The notes under the pieces were generated by a model, which saw nothing but the letters and a program-made list of their open reading frames with translations, was not told the DNA's origin and searched no databases. 7,598 nucleotides of DNA from Candidatus Aegiribacteria sp. (GTDB lineage Bacteria; Fermentibacterota; Fermentibacteria; Fermentibacterales; JCC-6). The position numbers and the translations under genes are program-made. Shown here piece after piece: positions 1-6,676 of this stretch (positions within the stretch are counted from its first letter, which is position 1; each line of letters starts with the position of its first letter). The stretch spans positions 1 to 7,598 of the forward strand of contig DAOWNO010000088.1 of assembly GCA_030642525.1 (NCBI GenBank), given 5' to 3'.

Positions 1-2
1 AT

Positions 3-137
3 ACGGTAGCTGCATTTGTAGATAACGATGGTGATGGAACATGGAGTCCCATGGAACCTTATGGCACATACCCCGGAGTTGTTATTGTTCTGCCGGGAAT
101 TATTACTGAGGAGGTTGATATTGAGATTCTCCCCTGA
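3..137 (+). CDS. C-terminal end of an exported protein with an Asp-rich calcium-type loop (5' truncated)
   Basis: This reading frame is open from the window edge to TGA 135-137 and gives 44 residues of a protein whose body lies upstream. The peptide has a DNDGDGTW segment (about residues 7-14 of the visible part) followed by EPYG, then alternating hydrophobic residues ending in VDIEILP. A DxDxDGxW...EPYG loop followed by beta-strands is typical of the last Ig-like or carboxypeptidase-regulatory-type domain of secreted or outer-membrane proteins; the Asp cluster could bind calcium. The overlapping frame that opens at ATG 28 gives an unstructured leader and is less plausible here. The stop overlaps the likely TTG start of the nitroreductase by 17 bases, suggesting coupled translation. 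The family assignment is inference from a short fragment. Confidence 0.6.
   Translation, partial: TVAAFVDNDGDGTWSPMEPYGTYPGVVIVLPGIITEEVDIEILP
108..114 (+). promoter_or_regulatory. Shine-Dalgarno sequence for TTG 121
   Basis: GAGGAGG lies six bases before TTG 121, inside the end of the upstream gene. It is the strongest SD near the nitroreductase and is the main reason for choosing TTG 121 over ATG 28. Confidence 0.6.
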
Positions 138-918
138 ATCCTCCTTTGATCAAACTGATTGTACCGGATGTTCTATCTGTGAAAAAGTGTGTCCTTCAGA
201 CGCAATTGAAATACTGAATGGATATCCATTCTTTAAGATCGATAAATGTATTGCCTGCGGCCATTGCGGTGTTTTCTGTCCTGCAAACTGTTTCGGATTT
301 GACCGGGTCCCGGATTCTGAGGATATCTGCTCATCAGAGAAATATCTGAAGCTGCTGGAAGCAAGACGCTCAATCAGGCATTTCTCGACTATGACCCCAT
401 CGGAAGAAGAGATATCCAATGTACTTTCCGTGCTGTCTCAATCTCCAACTGGCGTGAATAATCAGGGCATCACCATTCGGGTTGTTCGTGGAACTGAAGC
501 TGTAGAAGAACTCCTCAGACCGGTGAAGAAGTTACTGAGAATACTTGACTGCACCGGAATATCGTTCCTGATAGGAAAGTTGACCGGGATGTCAGCATAT
601 TTGAGAAAACTGAGAGAGGGAAGTGATGTAATATTCCGGGAAGCTCTAGTTGTGCTCTTTTTTCATGTTCCCAGAAGCAACATCACAGGGCGTACGGATG
701 GTATTATTGCAGCTGCAACAGTCATGCAGCATGCTGTTACACTCGGTTATGGCACATTATGGAACGGTATAGCTGAAAAATTCTATTTATTATTACCCTC
801 ATGGCATTCCAGCGATACAAAGGGAACAAGACTAACCGCAGTCTTATGTATGGGGTATCCCGAAATCACTCCCAAATGGAAAGCTCCCGCCAGGGATTAC
901 CTGATTAAACAGTATTGA
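121..918 (+). CDS. Ferredoxin-nitroreductase fusion (2x[4Fe-4S] + FMN-dependent nitroreductase)
   Basis: From TTG 121 the protein has 265 residues. Residues 10-60 form a bacterial two-cluster ferredoxin: Cys 14, 17, 20 and 24-Pro, then Cys 43, 46, 49 and 53-Pro, so all eight ligands are present. Residues 75-265 are a nitroreductase domain, with RRSIRHF (82-88), an FMN-pocket SPTGVNNQ (108-115), LGYGTLWNG (208-216) and CMGYP (243-247). Such fusions are cytoplasmic flavoenzymes of anaerobes that take electrons from low-potential donors; the natural substrate is not known. A longer frame opens at ATG 28, but its first 31 residues overlap a better coding frame of the upstream gene, whereas TTG 121 has an SD at ideal spacing. 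The 3' end overlaps the convergent deacetylase by 14 bp. The family is firm; substrate and start are less so. Confidence 0.9.
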   Translation: MRFSPESSFDQTDCTGCSICEKVCPSDAIEILNGYPFFKIDKCIACGHCGVFCPANCFGFDRVPDSEDICSSEKYLKLLEARRSIRHFSTMTPSEEEISNVLSVLSQSPTGVNNQGITIRVVRGTEAVEELLRPVKKLLRILDCTGISFLIGKLTGMSAYLRKLREGSDVIFREALVVLFFHVPRSNITGRTDGIIAAATVMQHAVTLGYGTLWNGIAEKFYLLLPSWHSSDTKGTRLTAVLCMGYPEITPKWKAPARDYLIKQY

Positions 919-1849
919 AGTTCAGGATCTGACGCAGGCGGGGCGGAAGGTGGTCGTGAAGATTGTTTCTTGGCCCCACAGTCATGAGATTTCTCCATCC
1001 AAGCACCAGATGGACACTGTACTGGCTCATATCAAGCCTGCCTATCCGGAATATCCCTTCAGGTGAATCAAGCAGGCGATTAATTGAAGACACACTTCCG
1101 TTGGCAAGAAATCCGATTCTAACCGCCTGTCTGTTCTGGAATTGATAGTGTGAGAGATATTCCTCTGCTCCCTGATCCTTTGGAAATCTACCTCCGGGAT
1201 ATGCCATCGCGAAGATTTCGGAAGTTCTCAGTCCGATTCTCATATGGAATTTCTCCATGGGCAGCAAAACTGCCCGATCCCATTTAGAACGGGGAAGAGT
1301 AATGAAATCCGTATGCATATTCGTATGATTACCAATAGAATAACCCATATCCAGGAGAAGATTGAATTTCTCGGAGATATACTCCTCCTGACCGAATGGA
1401 ATCTTGTCCCAGGAGATAAAGAATGTAACACCTCGGCCGAATTCCGGATTCTGATCGCAGAATTGCTCAAGAATGCCGACCACGCACAGCGGATCGATCT
1501 CGGTTGACCCGTGAGTTTCAATGAAAGTGAAATTATCCTGCCATCCATCATCCAGAGTAATCATAACCGGCCGGCGATCCGCAGGAACCTGTATGAGCCC
1601 GTTTTCAAGGTCTGAAGGAGTGATGAGATAGAATCCCGCTGCGCACAGCTTCTCAAGATCTGATCTGAACCTGTCGGTGGAGACACCATAGTATCCGTCA
1701 ACCGGATCGCTGACATGGTGGTACATGAGTACAGGTATTCCGCTGGTTGTATTGCTCAAAGGTTCTTCCGGAGAAGAATGCTCAAGGATAGTGGTCGTAC
1801 CTGTTTCAGGTATCCAGAGAAACAGCAGAGATAGAAGAAGAGCGGTCAT
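905..1849 (-). CDS. Exported polysaccharide deacetylase (NodB-homology, CE4-type)
   Basis: This is a 314-residue protein with a short hydrophobic leader (residues 2-13) lacking basic residues, probably a weak signal peptide or membrane anchor. The NodB domain starts at PVLMYHHVS (39-47). TLDDG (98-102) carries the catalytic base Asp100 and metal ligand Asp101. HTNMH (175-179) supplies the two His metal ligands, and MAYPGGRFP (215-223) is motif 3. The family removes N-acetyl groups from chitooligosaccharides, peptidoglycan or exopolysaccharide; the substrate here cannot be told. Leu99 replaces the usual Phe of TFDDG, a mild deviation. A segment of about 30 residues (113-140, including EIDPLCVVGILEQF) sits between motif 1 and strand TFFIS. 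The ATG overlaps the upstream lipoprotein stop (ATGA) and has no SD of its own, so translation is probably coupled. The last residues overlap the nitroreductase end on the other strand. Confidence 0.9.
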   Translation of the reverse strand: MTALLLSLLFLWIPETGTTTILEHSSPEEPLSNTTSGIPVLMYHHVSDPVDGYYGVSTDRFRSDLEKLCAAGFYLITPSDLENGLIQVPADRRPVMITLDDGWQDNFTFIETHGSTEIDPLCVVGILEQFCDQNPEFGRGVTFFISWDKIPFGQEEYISEKFNLLLDMGYSIGNHTNMHTDFITLPRSKWDRAVLLPMEKFHMRIGLRTSEIFAMAYPGGRFPKDQGAEEYLSHYQFQNRQAVRIGFLANGSVSSINRLLDSPEGIFRIGRLDMSQYSVHLVLGWRNLMTVGPRNNLHDHLPPRLRQILNFNTV

Positions 1850-2565
1850 TGTGATGGAATTACAGTGAATCGGTCAAGAGATACGTTGACATATCCATCC
1901 ACAAAGACGCCAACCTGACCCAGAGTCGGCAATGTAGTTCGTACAACCTGAATCAGCTGACCGTTTACTCTTAGATCGATATAGTTGCCGTGAACAAAGG
2001 CGGATATTTCAACGCCGGGCAGGCTGTAAGGGAGGAGTCTGCTTGATTCGAAAGCTTCCATTCCCATAATGGGAATCCAGAGGCCGTTGATACATTTCTG
2101 AATGGTATACTGTCCTCTGGAGTTTGCCCCGAGCAGAATGAAATCTCCGGTTGATTCGGCTCCAATAACCAGGCCTACGATGCAATGAGACGCGGCTTCG
2201 ACAAGATCGAACTGAGCTTCGACAAGACCGTCATCAAGAAGACCCGCTGTTGACAGAAGAACAACAGGATCACGAAACACGGAGTTGTCGATATGCATGG
2301 ATCCGTGGTAGACTTCATAAAGACAGGAAGAACCGAAAGGTTTCGCGAGAACATTGTCAAAAGTGCAGTTGAGCAGAGTGTCATCGGGTTGTGGTGAAGT
2401 TGCATATATTGTCTGGGTACTCAGTTCGGTTGTATCGCGTGGAGTGGTTTGAGTTGTTATATGTCCTGCATAGAAGCCAGAAGTCCTTGTTTCTCCGCAA
2501 CCCTGCACTGAAAGCATGACAACTGTAGCTGCCGGTATGATGATACCAAGTAACCAGGATTTCAT
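1846..2565 (-). CDS. Lipoprotein with a concanavalin/laminin-G-like beta-sandwich domain
   Basis: This 239-residue protein begins with a lipoprotein signal: Met-Lys, a hydrophobic core (residues 5-20), then VQGC with the lipidated Cys at 23. Residues 26-60 are Thr/Ser/Pro-rich and look like a linker. Residues 64-239 alternate beta-strand patterns with features of LamG or 3-keto-disaccharide-hydrolase-like (DUF1080-type) folds: LVEAQFDLVEA, an internal GLVIGAE strand, and a closing GQVGVFVDGYVNVSLDRF near the C-terminus. I see no catalytic residues, so carbohydrate or surface binding is more likely than enzymatic activity. The start at 2565 gives a proper signal peptide; the same frame continues to ATG 2631, but that would bury the signal behind 22 residues. 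An AGGA precedes the ATG by about 10 bases. It is the first gene of an operon with the deacetylase, with a 4-bp overlap, and may tether or target it. The fold call is by pattern only. Confidence 0.75.
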   Translation of the reverse strand: MKSWLLGIIIPAATVVMLSVQGCGETRTSGFYAGHITTQTTPRDTTELSTQTIYATSPQPDDTLLNCTFDNVLAKPFGSSCLYEVYHGSMHIDNSVFRDPVVLLSTAGLLDDGLVEAQFDLVEAASHCIVGLVIGAESTGDFILLGANSRGQYTIQKCINGLWIPIMGMEAFESSRLLPYSLPGVEISAFVHGNYIDLRVNGQLIQVVRTTLPTLGQVGVFVDGYVNVSLDRFTVIPSQ

Positions 2566-2613
2566 ATTTCTTCTTTCCTGAATGAGTTTGTCGAACGGGA
2601 GCATATAGAACCA
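2566..2613. promoter_or_regulatory. Divergent intergenic region between two lipoprotein genes
   Basis: These 48 bp separate divergently transcribed operons and should hold, or border on, both promoters. TATAGA (2604-2609) on the plus strand is a possible -10 element, but no -35 box lies at proper spacing. No clear inverted repeat or operator was seen. GGGAG (2597-2601) is a weak, distant SD for GTG 2614. The call rests on gene arrangement, not on motif strength. Confidence 0.35.
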
Positions 2614-3483
2614 GTGAAAAGTACTATTCATTCCGCTGATTGTCCAGTGCTGATGATGATAATGACACTGATCCTGAGCGTGTTCGCGGGTTGCGGAGGT
2701 CAGGAGGAGTCAGCAGAGACGGCAGATCAAAGTGTAAGTGAGCCGGATTTTGCTGAAGCATGTGCTGTTATGGGATTTACTGTGAAAACTGCTCCTCCTG
2801 ATACCTTGTCTCTTCGCTGGTTCGGCGAGGGATCCGCGGTTATCTCAGACATTTGTGCGTCTGCCCAACAGGAAGTGACTGCAGGTGACACCCTGCTGGT
2901 TCTTATTGAGCAGCTTCATGTTGTGGAGAGGGAAAGACTTTCGATGGAGGTGGATGTTGCCGTTGCGCTTTCATACTCCACTCCTTTTGATACAATGCTT
3001 CTGAACAGAGTGGACAGCCTTTCGTTCCTGCTTGACTCCATTTCAGCGATTGAAAACAGTGTATTCCTCTCAGCGCTTGATGGAATATTGATTAATATCA
3101 ACGTTATCGAAGATCAGGATATCAGATCTGGTGATGTGTTGGCGGAAATATCCGTTGAGAGCAGTTCTGTTTTTCTTGTATACCCTCCGAATGGCTGTGT
3201 TATTGACAGATGGCCGCTGAAAGCCGGGGCGATGAGCTTTGTTGAACAGCATGATTGCCTGGCTGTATATTCGGGTGTGCTGTCGGGAAATGAAGATGAA
3301 TTTTCAATGTTTGCCGCTGTTCCAAGAGAAACTTTATTTGAAAACGATCTGGACAGCTATCTTGTAACTGCTGATGATGATACGATTTCAGTATTGCGGT
3401 CTGGAATTACGGACACCGGATTGATTATTATCCAGATGGACGAACCTGTTTACTCGGAATTTATCACATGGGCAGAAAGATGA
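2614..3483 (+). CDS. Lipoprotein resembling HlyD/RND periplasmic adaptor (membrane-fusion) subunits
   Basis: This 289-residue protein starts at GTG 2614. Its signal has a hydrophobic run (residues 12-25) ending in VFAGC, with lipidated Cys27, followed by an acidic linker (31-45). Residues 70-97 (GEGSAVISDICA...EVTAGDTLLVL) match the first half of a biotinyl-lipoyl-like domain. Residues 98-150 are a short helical stretch, and residues 153-180 (ALDGILININV...DIRSGDVLAEI) are the second lipoyl half. The remainder is beta-rich, like the barrel domains of adaptors. Such proteins bridge an inner-membrane pump and an outer-membrane channel. The helical hairpin is short and no RND or ABC transporter gene is adjacent, so the partner is unknown. 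The SD is weak (GGGAG, 12 nt upstream); GTG 2647 would be an alternative start with a shorter leader. It ends 13 nt before pgi. The family call is by motif reading and moderately sure. Confidence 0.65.
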   Translation: MKSTIHSADCPVLMMIMTLILSVFAGCGGQEESAETADQSVSEPDFAEACAVMGFTVKTAPPDTLSLRWFGEGSAVISDICASAQQEVTAGDTLLVLIEQLHVVERERLSMEVDVAVALSYSTPFDTMLLNRVDSLSFLLDSISAIENSVFLSALDGILININVIEDQDIRSGDVLAEISVESSSVFLVYPPNGCVIDRWPLKAGAMSFVEQHDCLAVYSGVLSGNEDEFSMFAAVPRETLFENDLDSYLVTADDDTISVLRSGITDTGLIIIQMDEPVYSEFITWAER

Positions 3484-3485
3484 AT

Positions 3486-3489
3486 GGAG
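3486..3489 (+). promoter_or_regulatory. Shine-Dalgarno sequence for the TTG start of pgi
   Basis: GGAG lies seven bases before TTG 3497, just after the stop of the preceding gene. The only nearby ATG (3484) is in another frame, so this site decides the start. Confidence 0.55.
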
Positions 3490-3496
3490 ATATTTT

Positions 3497-4756
3497 TTGA
3501 TTGCCGGAACACCTCTGCTTGATTACAGAACATCTTATGATGCAAGTCCTCTTCCTGAGAACGTTCTAAAACGTTTCAATGACTGGATGGAGAGTGGAAA
3601 ACTCGGATTCATGGAACTACCTGAAAATACAGCGCTTTTTCAGGATACTCTTGAACTTGCCCATGAAATAGAGAAATCTTCTGACAGGATGATCGTGTGT
3701 GGAATCGGAGGATCATCACTCGGTCTGAAAGCTCTTTTAGGAGCAATGGAGAAATCCCAATCCGGAGTATCTGTAGTCGATTCGCCTGATTCACGCATGC
3801 TGGAGAAGCTCATGTCCCGCTTGAACCCTGATTCGACAGCTCTTGCTGTGATAACCAAATCCGGTGGTACTGCCGAGACTATGTCGATCTTCCTTACGTT
3901 GTACAGGTGGCTTCGGGAATCCAGGGATGCGGACAGCAGAATAATCGCGATAACAGATCCCCGAAAGGGTGACCTGCGGAGACTTGCACTGGACAGGGCA
4001 TGGAATTCACTGCCGGTGCCGAATTCTGTAGGCGGCAGATTCAGCGTCCTTAGTCCTGTTGGATTGTTTCCTGCAGCATTTGCCGGAATTGATATCAAAT
4101 CTCTTCTTCAAGGCGCTCTTGCTGTTTCCGAAGATTATTTCGAGAATGGCTCCGATAGCGTAACGGCGAGAATCGCCGCGGGATACCTGCATAACTTCAA
4201 AATCCGCCCGGTTCATGTATTCTTTCCGTATGACGACAGATTGTACGATACAGCGCTATGGTTTGCTCAACTCTGGGGTGAAAGCCTCGGCAAGAGAACC
4301 GATCTATCCGGGAATGAGGTTTTTACAGGCCAGACACCTCTTGCCTGCCGGGGACCTGCTGATCAGCATTCACTGGTGCAGCTGTTCACGGAGGGACCGC
4401 GGGATAAAACCGTGACGATTCTAACAACTCCGGGAGACAGTAGCGCAGCAAGGATTCCAGGTGGTTTTAATGATTATCCTTCCATTGCATACCTTGAGGG
4501 CCGAACTCCGGACGACCTTCGTCTTGCGGAGGCGGAAGCTACAGGAAAAGCGCTTGAAGAAGTAGGCATTCCAGTAAGCTATATTAAGATGCGATCTCTT
4601 GACGAGCATTCTCTGGGGGAACTTCTAATGTCCCTGGAAATAGCAACTGTACTCACCGGAATCGCGCTTAACATAAATCCTCTTGATCAACCAGGAGTTG
4701 AACTCTGTAAAGTGCTGATATACAAAGCAATGAACCGACCTGGATATCAGATCTGA
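3497..4756 (+). CDS. pgi: Glucose-6-phosphate isomerase
   Basis: This cytoplasmic enzyme interconverts glucose 6-phosphate and fructose 6-phosphate in glycolysis and gluconeogenesis. The 419-residue length fits the short PGI type of many bacteria (about 415-450) rather than the 550-residue E. coli type. Two SIS-type sugar-phosphate-binding regions are visible: GIGGSSLG (69-76) and KSGGTAET (121-128). PGI signature 1 is intact as NSVGGRFSVLSPVG (176-189). Catalytic candidates are Glu262 in LWGESLGKR, His291 in DQHS and Lys405 in DQPGVELCK. Signature 2 reads NPLDQPGVE, with Leu where Phe or Tyr is usual. The start is TTG with an SD at good spacing. The stop overlaps the next ATG by one base (TGATG), so the following gene is probably co-translated. 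All catalytic positions are present, so it should be active. Confidence 0.96.
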   Translation: MIAGTPLLDYRTSYDASPLPENVLKRFNDWMESGKLGFMELPENTALFQDTLELAHEIEKSSDRMIVCGIGGSSLGLKALLGAMEKSQSGVSVVDSPDSRMLEKLMSRLNPDSTALAVITKSGGTAETMSIFLTLYRWLRESRDADSRIIAITDPRKGDLRRLALDRAWNSLPVPNSVGGRFSVLSPVGLFPAAFAGIDIKSLLQGALAVSEDYFENGSDSVTARIAAGYLHNFKIRPVHVFFPYDDRLYDTALWFAQLWGESLGKRTDLSGNEVFTGQTPLACRGPADQHSLVQLFTEGPRDKTVTILTTPGDSSAARIPGGFNDYPSIAYLEGRTPDDLRLAEAEATGKALEEVGIPVSYIKMRSLDEHSLGELLMSLEIATVLTGIALNINPLDQPGVELCKVLIYKAMNRPGYQI

Positions 4757-5997
4757 TGAGCGTGATTATCCTTGCTTCAATGATTGCTCTGCCTTCCATG
4801 TGGCCTGCGCCTGCGGATATCATGGAAACTTCATCGATCTATTCATGGACATGCTCAGAACTTCTTGGATGGCAATCGCGAATGATGAGGGACGGTACTC
4901 CGCTGCTGATATGCGGTTACGAACCATTTCCAGGATGGGGGTCTTTTGAATCGGTAACCATACGAAGCCCTCTGGAAGCAGGTTTGTGGGGTAATGGAAA
5001 ATGGGAAATTGACTTTGAATCCTCAGATATTCCTGACAGTTCGTATGCAAGCGGTATAGGGCTTCTGGAAAATACTTCTTATCAGAACAGGTACTCCGCT
5101 TATCTCAGAAGACCGCTTCCAGCTGATATACTTATGGATTTCTCTCTTTCACGTGAGGATACCCTGAAGAATCAGAGGTTTTTGCTGGGTTGGGACACCA
5201 TCGTTCTGGCCGGAAGGGGATGGCAGACTACTGAAGATGGATACACTCTGTTCTCGTCCTGGAAACCAGCGAATTTTATGACACGGTTGTCATTCGTTCA
5301 TCTTGATGCCGGAGGAAGACAATGGGAACTTCTTGGTTCTTACAGTACTCATTTTGGTGAGGTTCTGTTCCAGACCGGTGCGGCAGGAAGCCTTTCGGAC
5401 AATGAAATGCAGATGATTGAAGGGCATATGCGGCTGGAGTTTCCATTCCAGGGGATGACAGCTGTAATCAGGACGGATATCACACATCCACCTGATGATT
5501 TTTCCCTCGGCGGCACAGCAGGATTAACTGCGAGTTACGGTTTCCTTGATGTTCGGGCGGGAGCCGTTCTACCTCCAGGTTCAGATGTTTCATTTATCGG
5601 AATTGCGGGAGCAGGACCTGCGGAATTGAATCTTATCATTGACTCTGACGCTATTGAAGGTGGTTTACAGACCATTTTAATAACAGGATTCGGATACCTT
5701 CACAGTGGAGTGTCACTGAAAACAGATACCCTTCGATTCGCTGGTACAGTAATGCCGTCAGCTGGGTGGGGCGCTTCCGGAAGGATTCATGGAGGTGTAT
5801 CATGGAATCTTTTAAACGCTCATGATCATACCAGCGGAACTATGGATCTTAAGTCGTTGTTTACATTGGGGAATTTTGCATTCATTTTTGCCGTTGAAGA
5901 TATCCTTGATGATTATCGCAGTTATACTTTCGGGATCACATGGATATTCAATGACAGACCGCCGCGAAGAGCCGGTGAAGAGGAGGATGGAAACTGA
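4756..5997 (+). CDS. Predicted outer-membrane beta-barrel protein of unknown family
   Basis: I do not recognise a named family in this 413-residue protein. It opens with a hydrophobic leader (residues 3-17) ending in PAPA-D, consistent with signal peptidase cleavage near residue 21, although the leader has no basic residue. Most of the rest alternates polar and hydrophobic or aromatic residues in 8-12-residue stretches separated by Gly/Asp/Ser-rich turns, as in outer-membrane barrels. The last such strand is YTFGITWIF, followed by a charged tail of about 14 residues rich in Arg and Glu. Sharing a transcript with pgi and purN gives no functional clue. No good SD precedes the ATG, which overlaps the pgi stop by one base; its own stop overlaps the purN ATG in the same way. 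A transporter, porin or secretion-type barrel are all possible. Confidence 0.6.
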   Translation: MSVIILASMIALPSMWPAPADIMETSSIYSWTCSELLGWQSRMMRDGTPLLICGYEPFPGWGSFESVTIRSPLEAGLWGNGKWEIDFESSDIPDSSYASGIGLLENTSYQNRYSAYLRRPLPADILMDFSLSREDTLKNQRFLLGWDTIVLAGRGWQTTEDGYTLFSSWKPANFMTRLSFVHLDAGGRQWELLGSYSTHFGEVLFQTGAAGSLSDNEMQMIEGHMRLEFPFQGMTAVIRTDITHPPDDFSLGGTAGLTASYGFLDVRAGAVLPPGSDVSFIGIAGAGPAELNLIIDSDAIEGGLQTILITGFGYLHSGVSLKTDTLRFAGTVMPSAGWGASGRIHGGVSWNLLNAHDHTSGTMDLKSLFTLGNFAFIFAVEDILDDYRSYTFGITWIFNDRPPRRAGEEEDGN

Positions 5998-6416
5998 TGA
6001 TCCAGAGTGGATCGGATAATCGGAATGATATCCGCAGGATCGCTGTTCTTGCCTCGGGAAGAGGATCTAATTTTGAAGCTCTCTTTCGAGGTGATACAGG
6101 CCATGGAAAGGTTACGCTTCTTATTTCGGACAGACCAGAAGCACCTGTTCTGAATAGAGCGTCGAACCTTGATGTGGAGGCACTCTACATGTATCCAGGA
6201 AACTACCGCACAAGATTCGGAATGGATGAAGAGAAGCAATGGGCAGATTTCATGATTGACAGAGGCATAGAACTTGTCTGTCTTGCCGGTCTCATGAGAA
6301 TTCTGAAAGGTCCTGTTCTTGAAACATTTGCAGGAAGAATTGAATATTCACCCCGCGCTGCTGCCTTCATTTCCTGGTCTGAATTCACAGAGACAGGCTC
6401 TGGATTACGGGGTTAA
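5997..6416 (+). CDS. purN: PurN (GAR formyltransferase), N-terminal part before a frameshift
   Basis: This is the first half of phosphoribosylglycinamide formyltransferase, which formylates GAR with 10-formyltetrahydrofolate in purine synthesis. Codons 1-114 match the family: LASGRGSN (18-25) is the phosphate-binding loop, LLISDRPEA follows, and AGLMRIL (97-103) precedes ETFAGR (109-114). After Arg114 the frame no longer matches, and the 25 or so residues up to TAG 6414-6416 are out-of-frame translation. The homologous sequence continues one frame over from about 6340. The ATG overlaps the preceding stop by one base, and AGGAGG lies 10 bases upstream. The full gene would be 5997-6633, about 212 codons, close to the usual 190-215. 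It could be a pseudogene, an assembly or sequencing error, or less likely a recoding site. Confidence 0.88.
   Translation: MIQSGSDNRNDIRRIAVLASGRGSNFEALFRGDTGHGKVTLLISDRPEAPVLNRASNLDVEALYMYPGNYRTRFGMDEEKQWADFMIDRGIELVCLAGLMRILKGPVLETFAGRIEYSPRAAAFISWSEFTETGSGLRG
6336..6345 (+). other. purN: Frameshift point within purN
   Basis: Family members read Gly-Arg-(Ile/Leu)-Leu-Asn-Ile-His-Pro here. In this window Gly-Arg is encoded at 6333-6338 in one frame and Leu-Asn-Ile-His-Pro from 6340 in the next. A codon for the expected Ile is incomplete: the sequence is two bases short of the expected reading, equivalent to +1. No long homopolymer or classic slippery sequence is present. Confidence 0.85.
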
Positions 6417-6633
6417 AGTATCCGGATGCACGGTTCATTATGTCGATTCCGGAACTGATACTGGTCCGGTGATTCTTCAGAGAACTGTACCTGTGCTGGA
6501 TGATGATGATGAAGACAGTCTTGCCGCCAGAATACTCGATCAGGAGCATATTGCTTATCCCGAAGCTGTCAAATTGTACTGCTCGGGAGTTCTCGCGGCA
6601 GATGGAAGACGTATATTAAGGAAAGACAAATAG
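6340..6633 (+). CDS. purN: PurN, C-terminal part after the frameshift
   Basis: This frame holds the second half of GAR formyltransferase and ends at TAG 6631-6633. It begins LNIHPALLPSFPGLNSQRQA, which carries the catalytic Asn and His of the NIHP motif. VSGCTVHYVD and SGTDTGPVILQ follow, with the catalytic Asp of the family expected in the DTGP segment. DEDSLAARILDQEHIAYPEA is the usual C-terminal helix region. The open frame extends back to TTG 6319, but residues before 6340 do not match the family, and no plausible independent start with a good SD is seen. I treat it as the rest of the upstream frame and not as a separate gene. Catalytic residues are conserved and the sequence shows no further decay, which argues for a very recent lesion or a sequence error. 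Confidence 0.85.
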   Translation: MNIHPALLPSFPGLNSQRQALDYGVKVSGCTVHYVDSGTDTGPVILQRTVPVLDDDDEDSLAARILDQEHIAYPEAVKLYCSGVLAADGRRILRKDK

Positions 6634-6662
6634 ATGATTTCAACAGGATTGAAAAGTATTCC

Positions 6663-6669
6663 GGGAGGA
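6663..6669 (+). promoter_or_regulatory. Shine-Dalgarno sequence for the TTG start of the M15 peptidase
   Basis: The core GGAGG (6664-6668) is eight bases before TTG 6677. The nearer ATG at 6672 is too close and runs into TGA after five codons, so the SD selects the TTG. Confidence 0.6.
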
Positions 6670-6676
6670 CAATGAA

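Noticed and set aside
28..120. N-terminal extension of the nitroreductase to ATG 28
   Set aside because: It overlaps a better protein-like frame of the upstream gene, has no SD, and adds 31 residues absent from the recognisable ferredoxin domain.
1244..1507. Plus-strand open frame inside the deacetylase gene
   Set aside because: It is antisense to a well-supported gene with intact catalytic motifs and has no recognisable features or SD.
2588..2609. Sigma-70 type promoter in the divergent gap
   Set aside because: TTGTCG (2588-2593) and TATAGA (2604-2609) are only about 10 bases apart, far from the needed 16-18, so no specific promoter is called.
2566..2631. N-terminal extension of the minus-strand lipoprotein to ATG 2631
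   Set aside because: It would place 22 residues ahead of a clear lipoprotein signal peptide and overlap the divergent gene; ATG 2565 fits better.
3640..4098. Minus-strand frame of about 150 codons inside pgi
   Set aside because: It lies opposite conserved PGI motifs and shows no domain of its own.
6330..6350. Programmed ribosomal frameshifting in purN
   Set aside because: No slippery heptamer, in-phase rare-codon/stop pair or obvious stimulatory stem was seen; mutation or sequence error is simpler.
6319..6633. Independent small gene starting at TTG 6319
   Set aside because: Its sequence from 6340 is the exact continuation of PurN, and residues before that do not match; it is half of a frameshifted gene.
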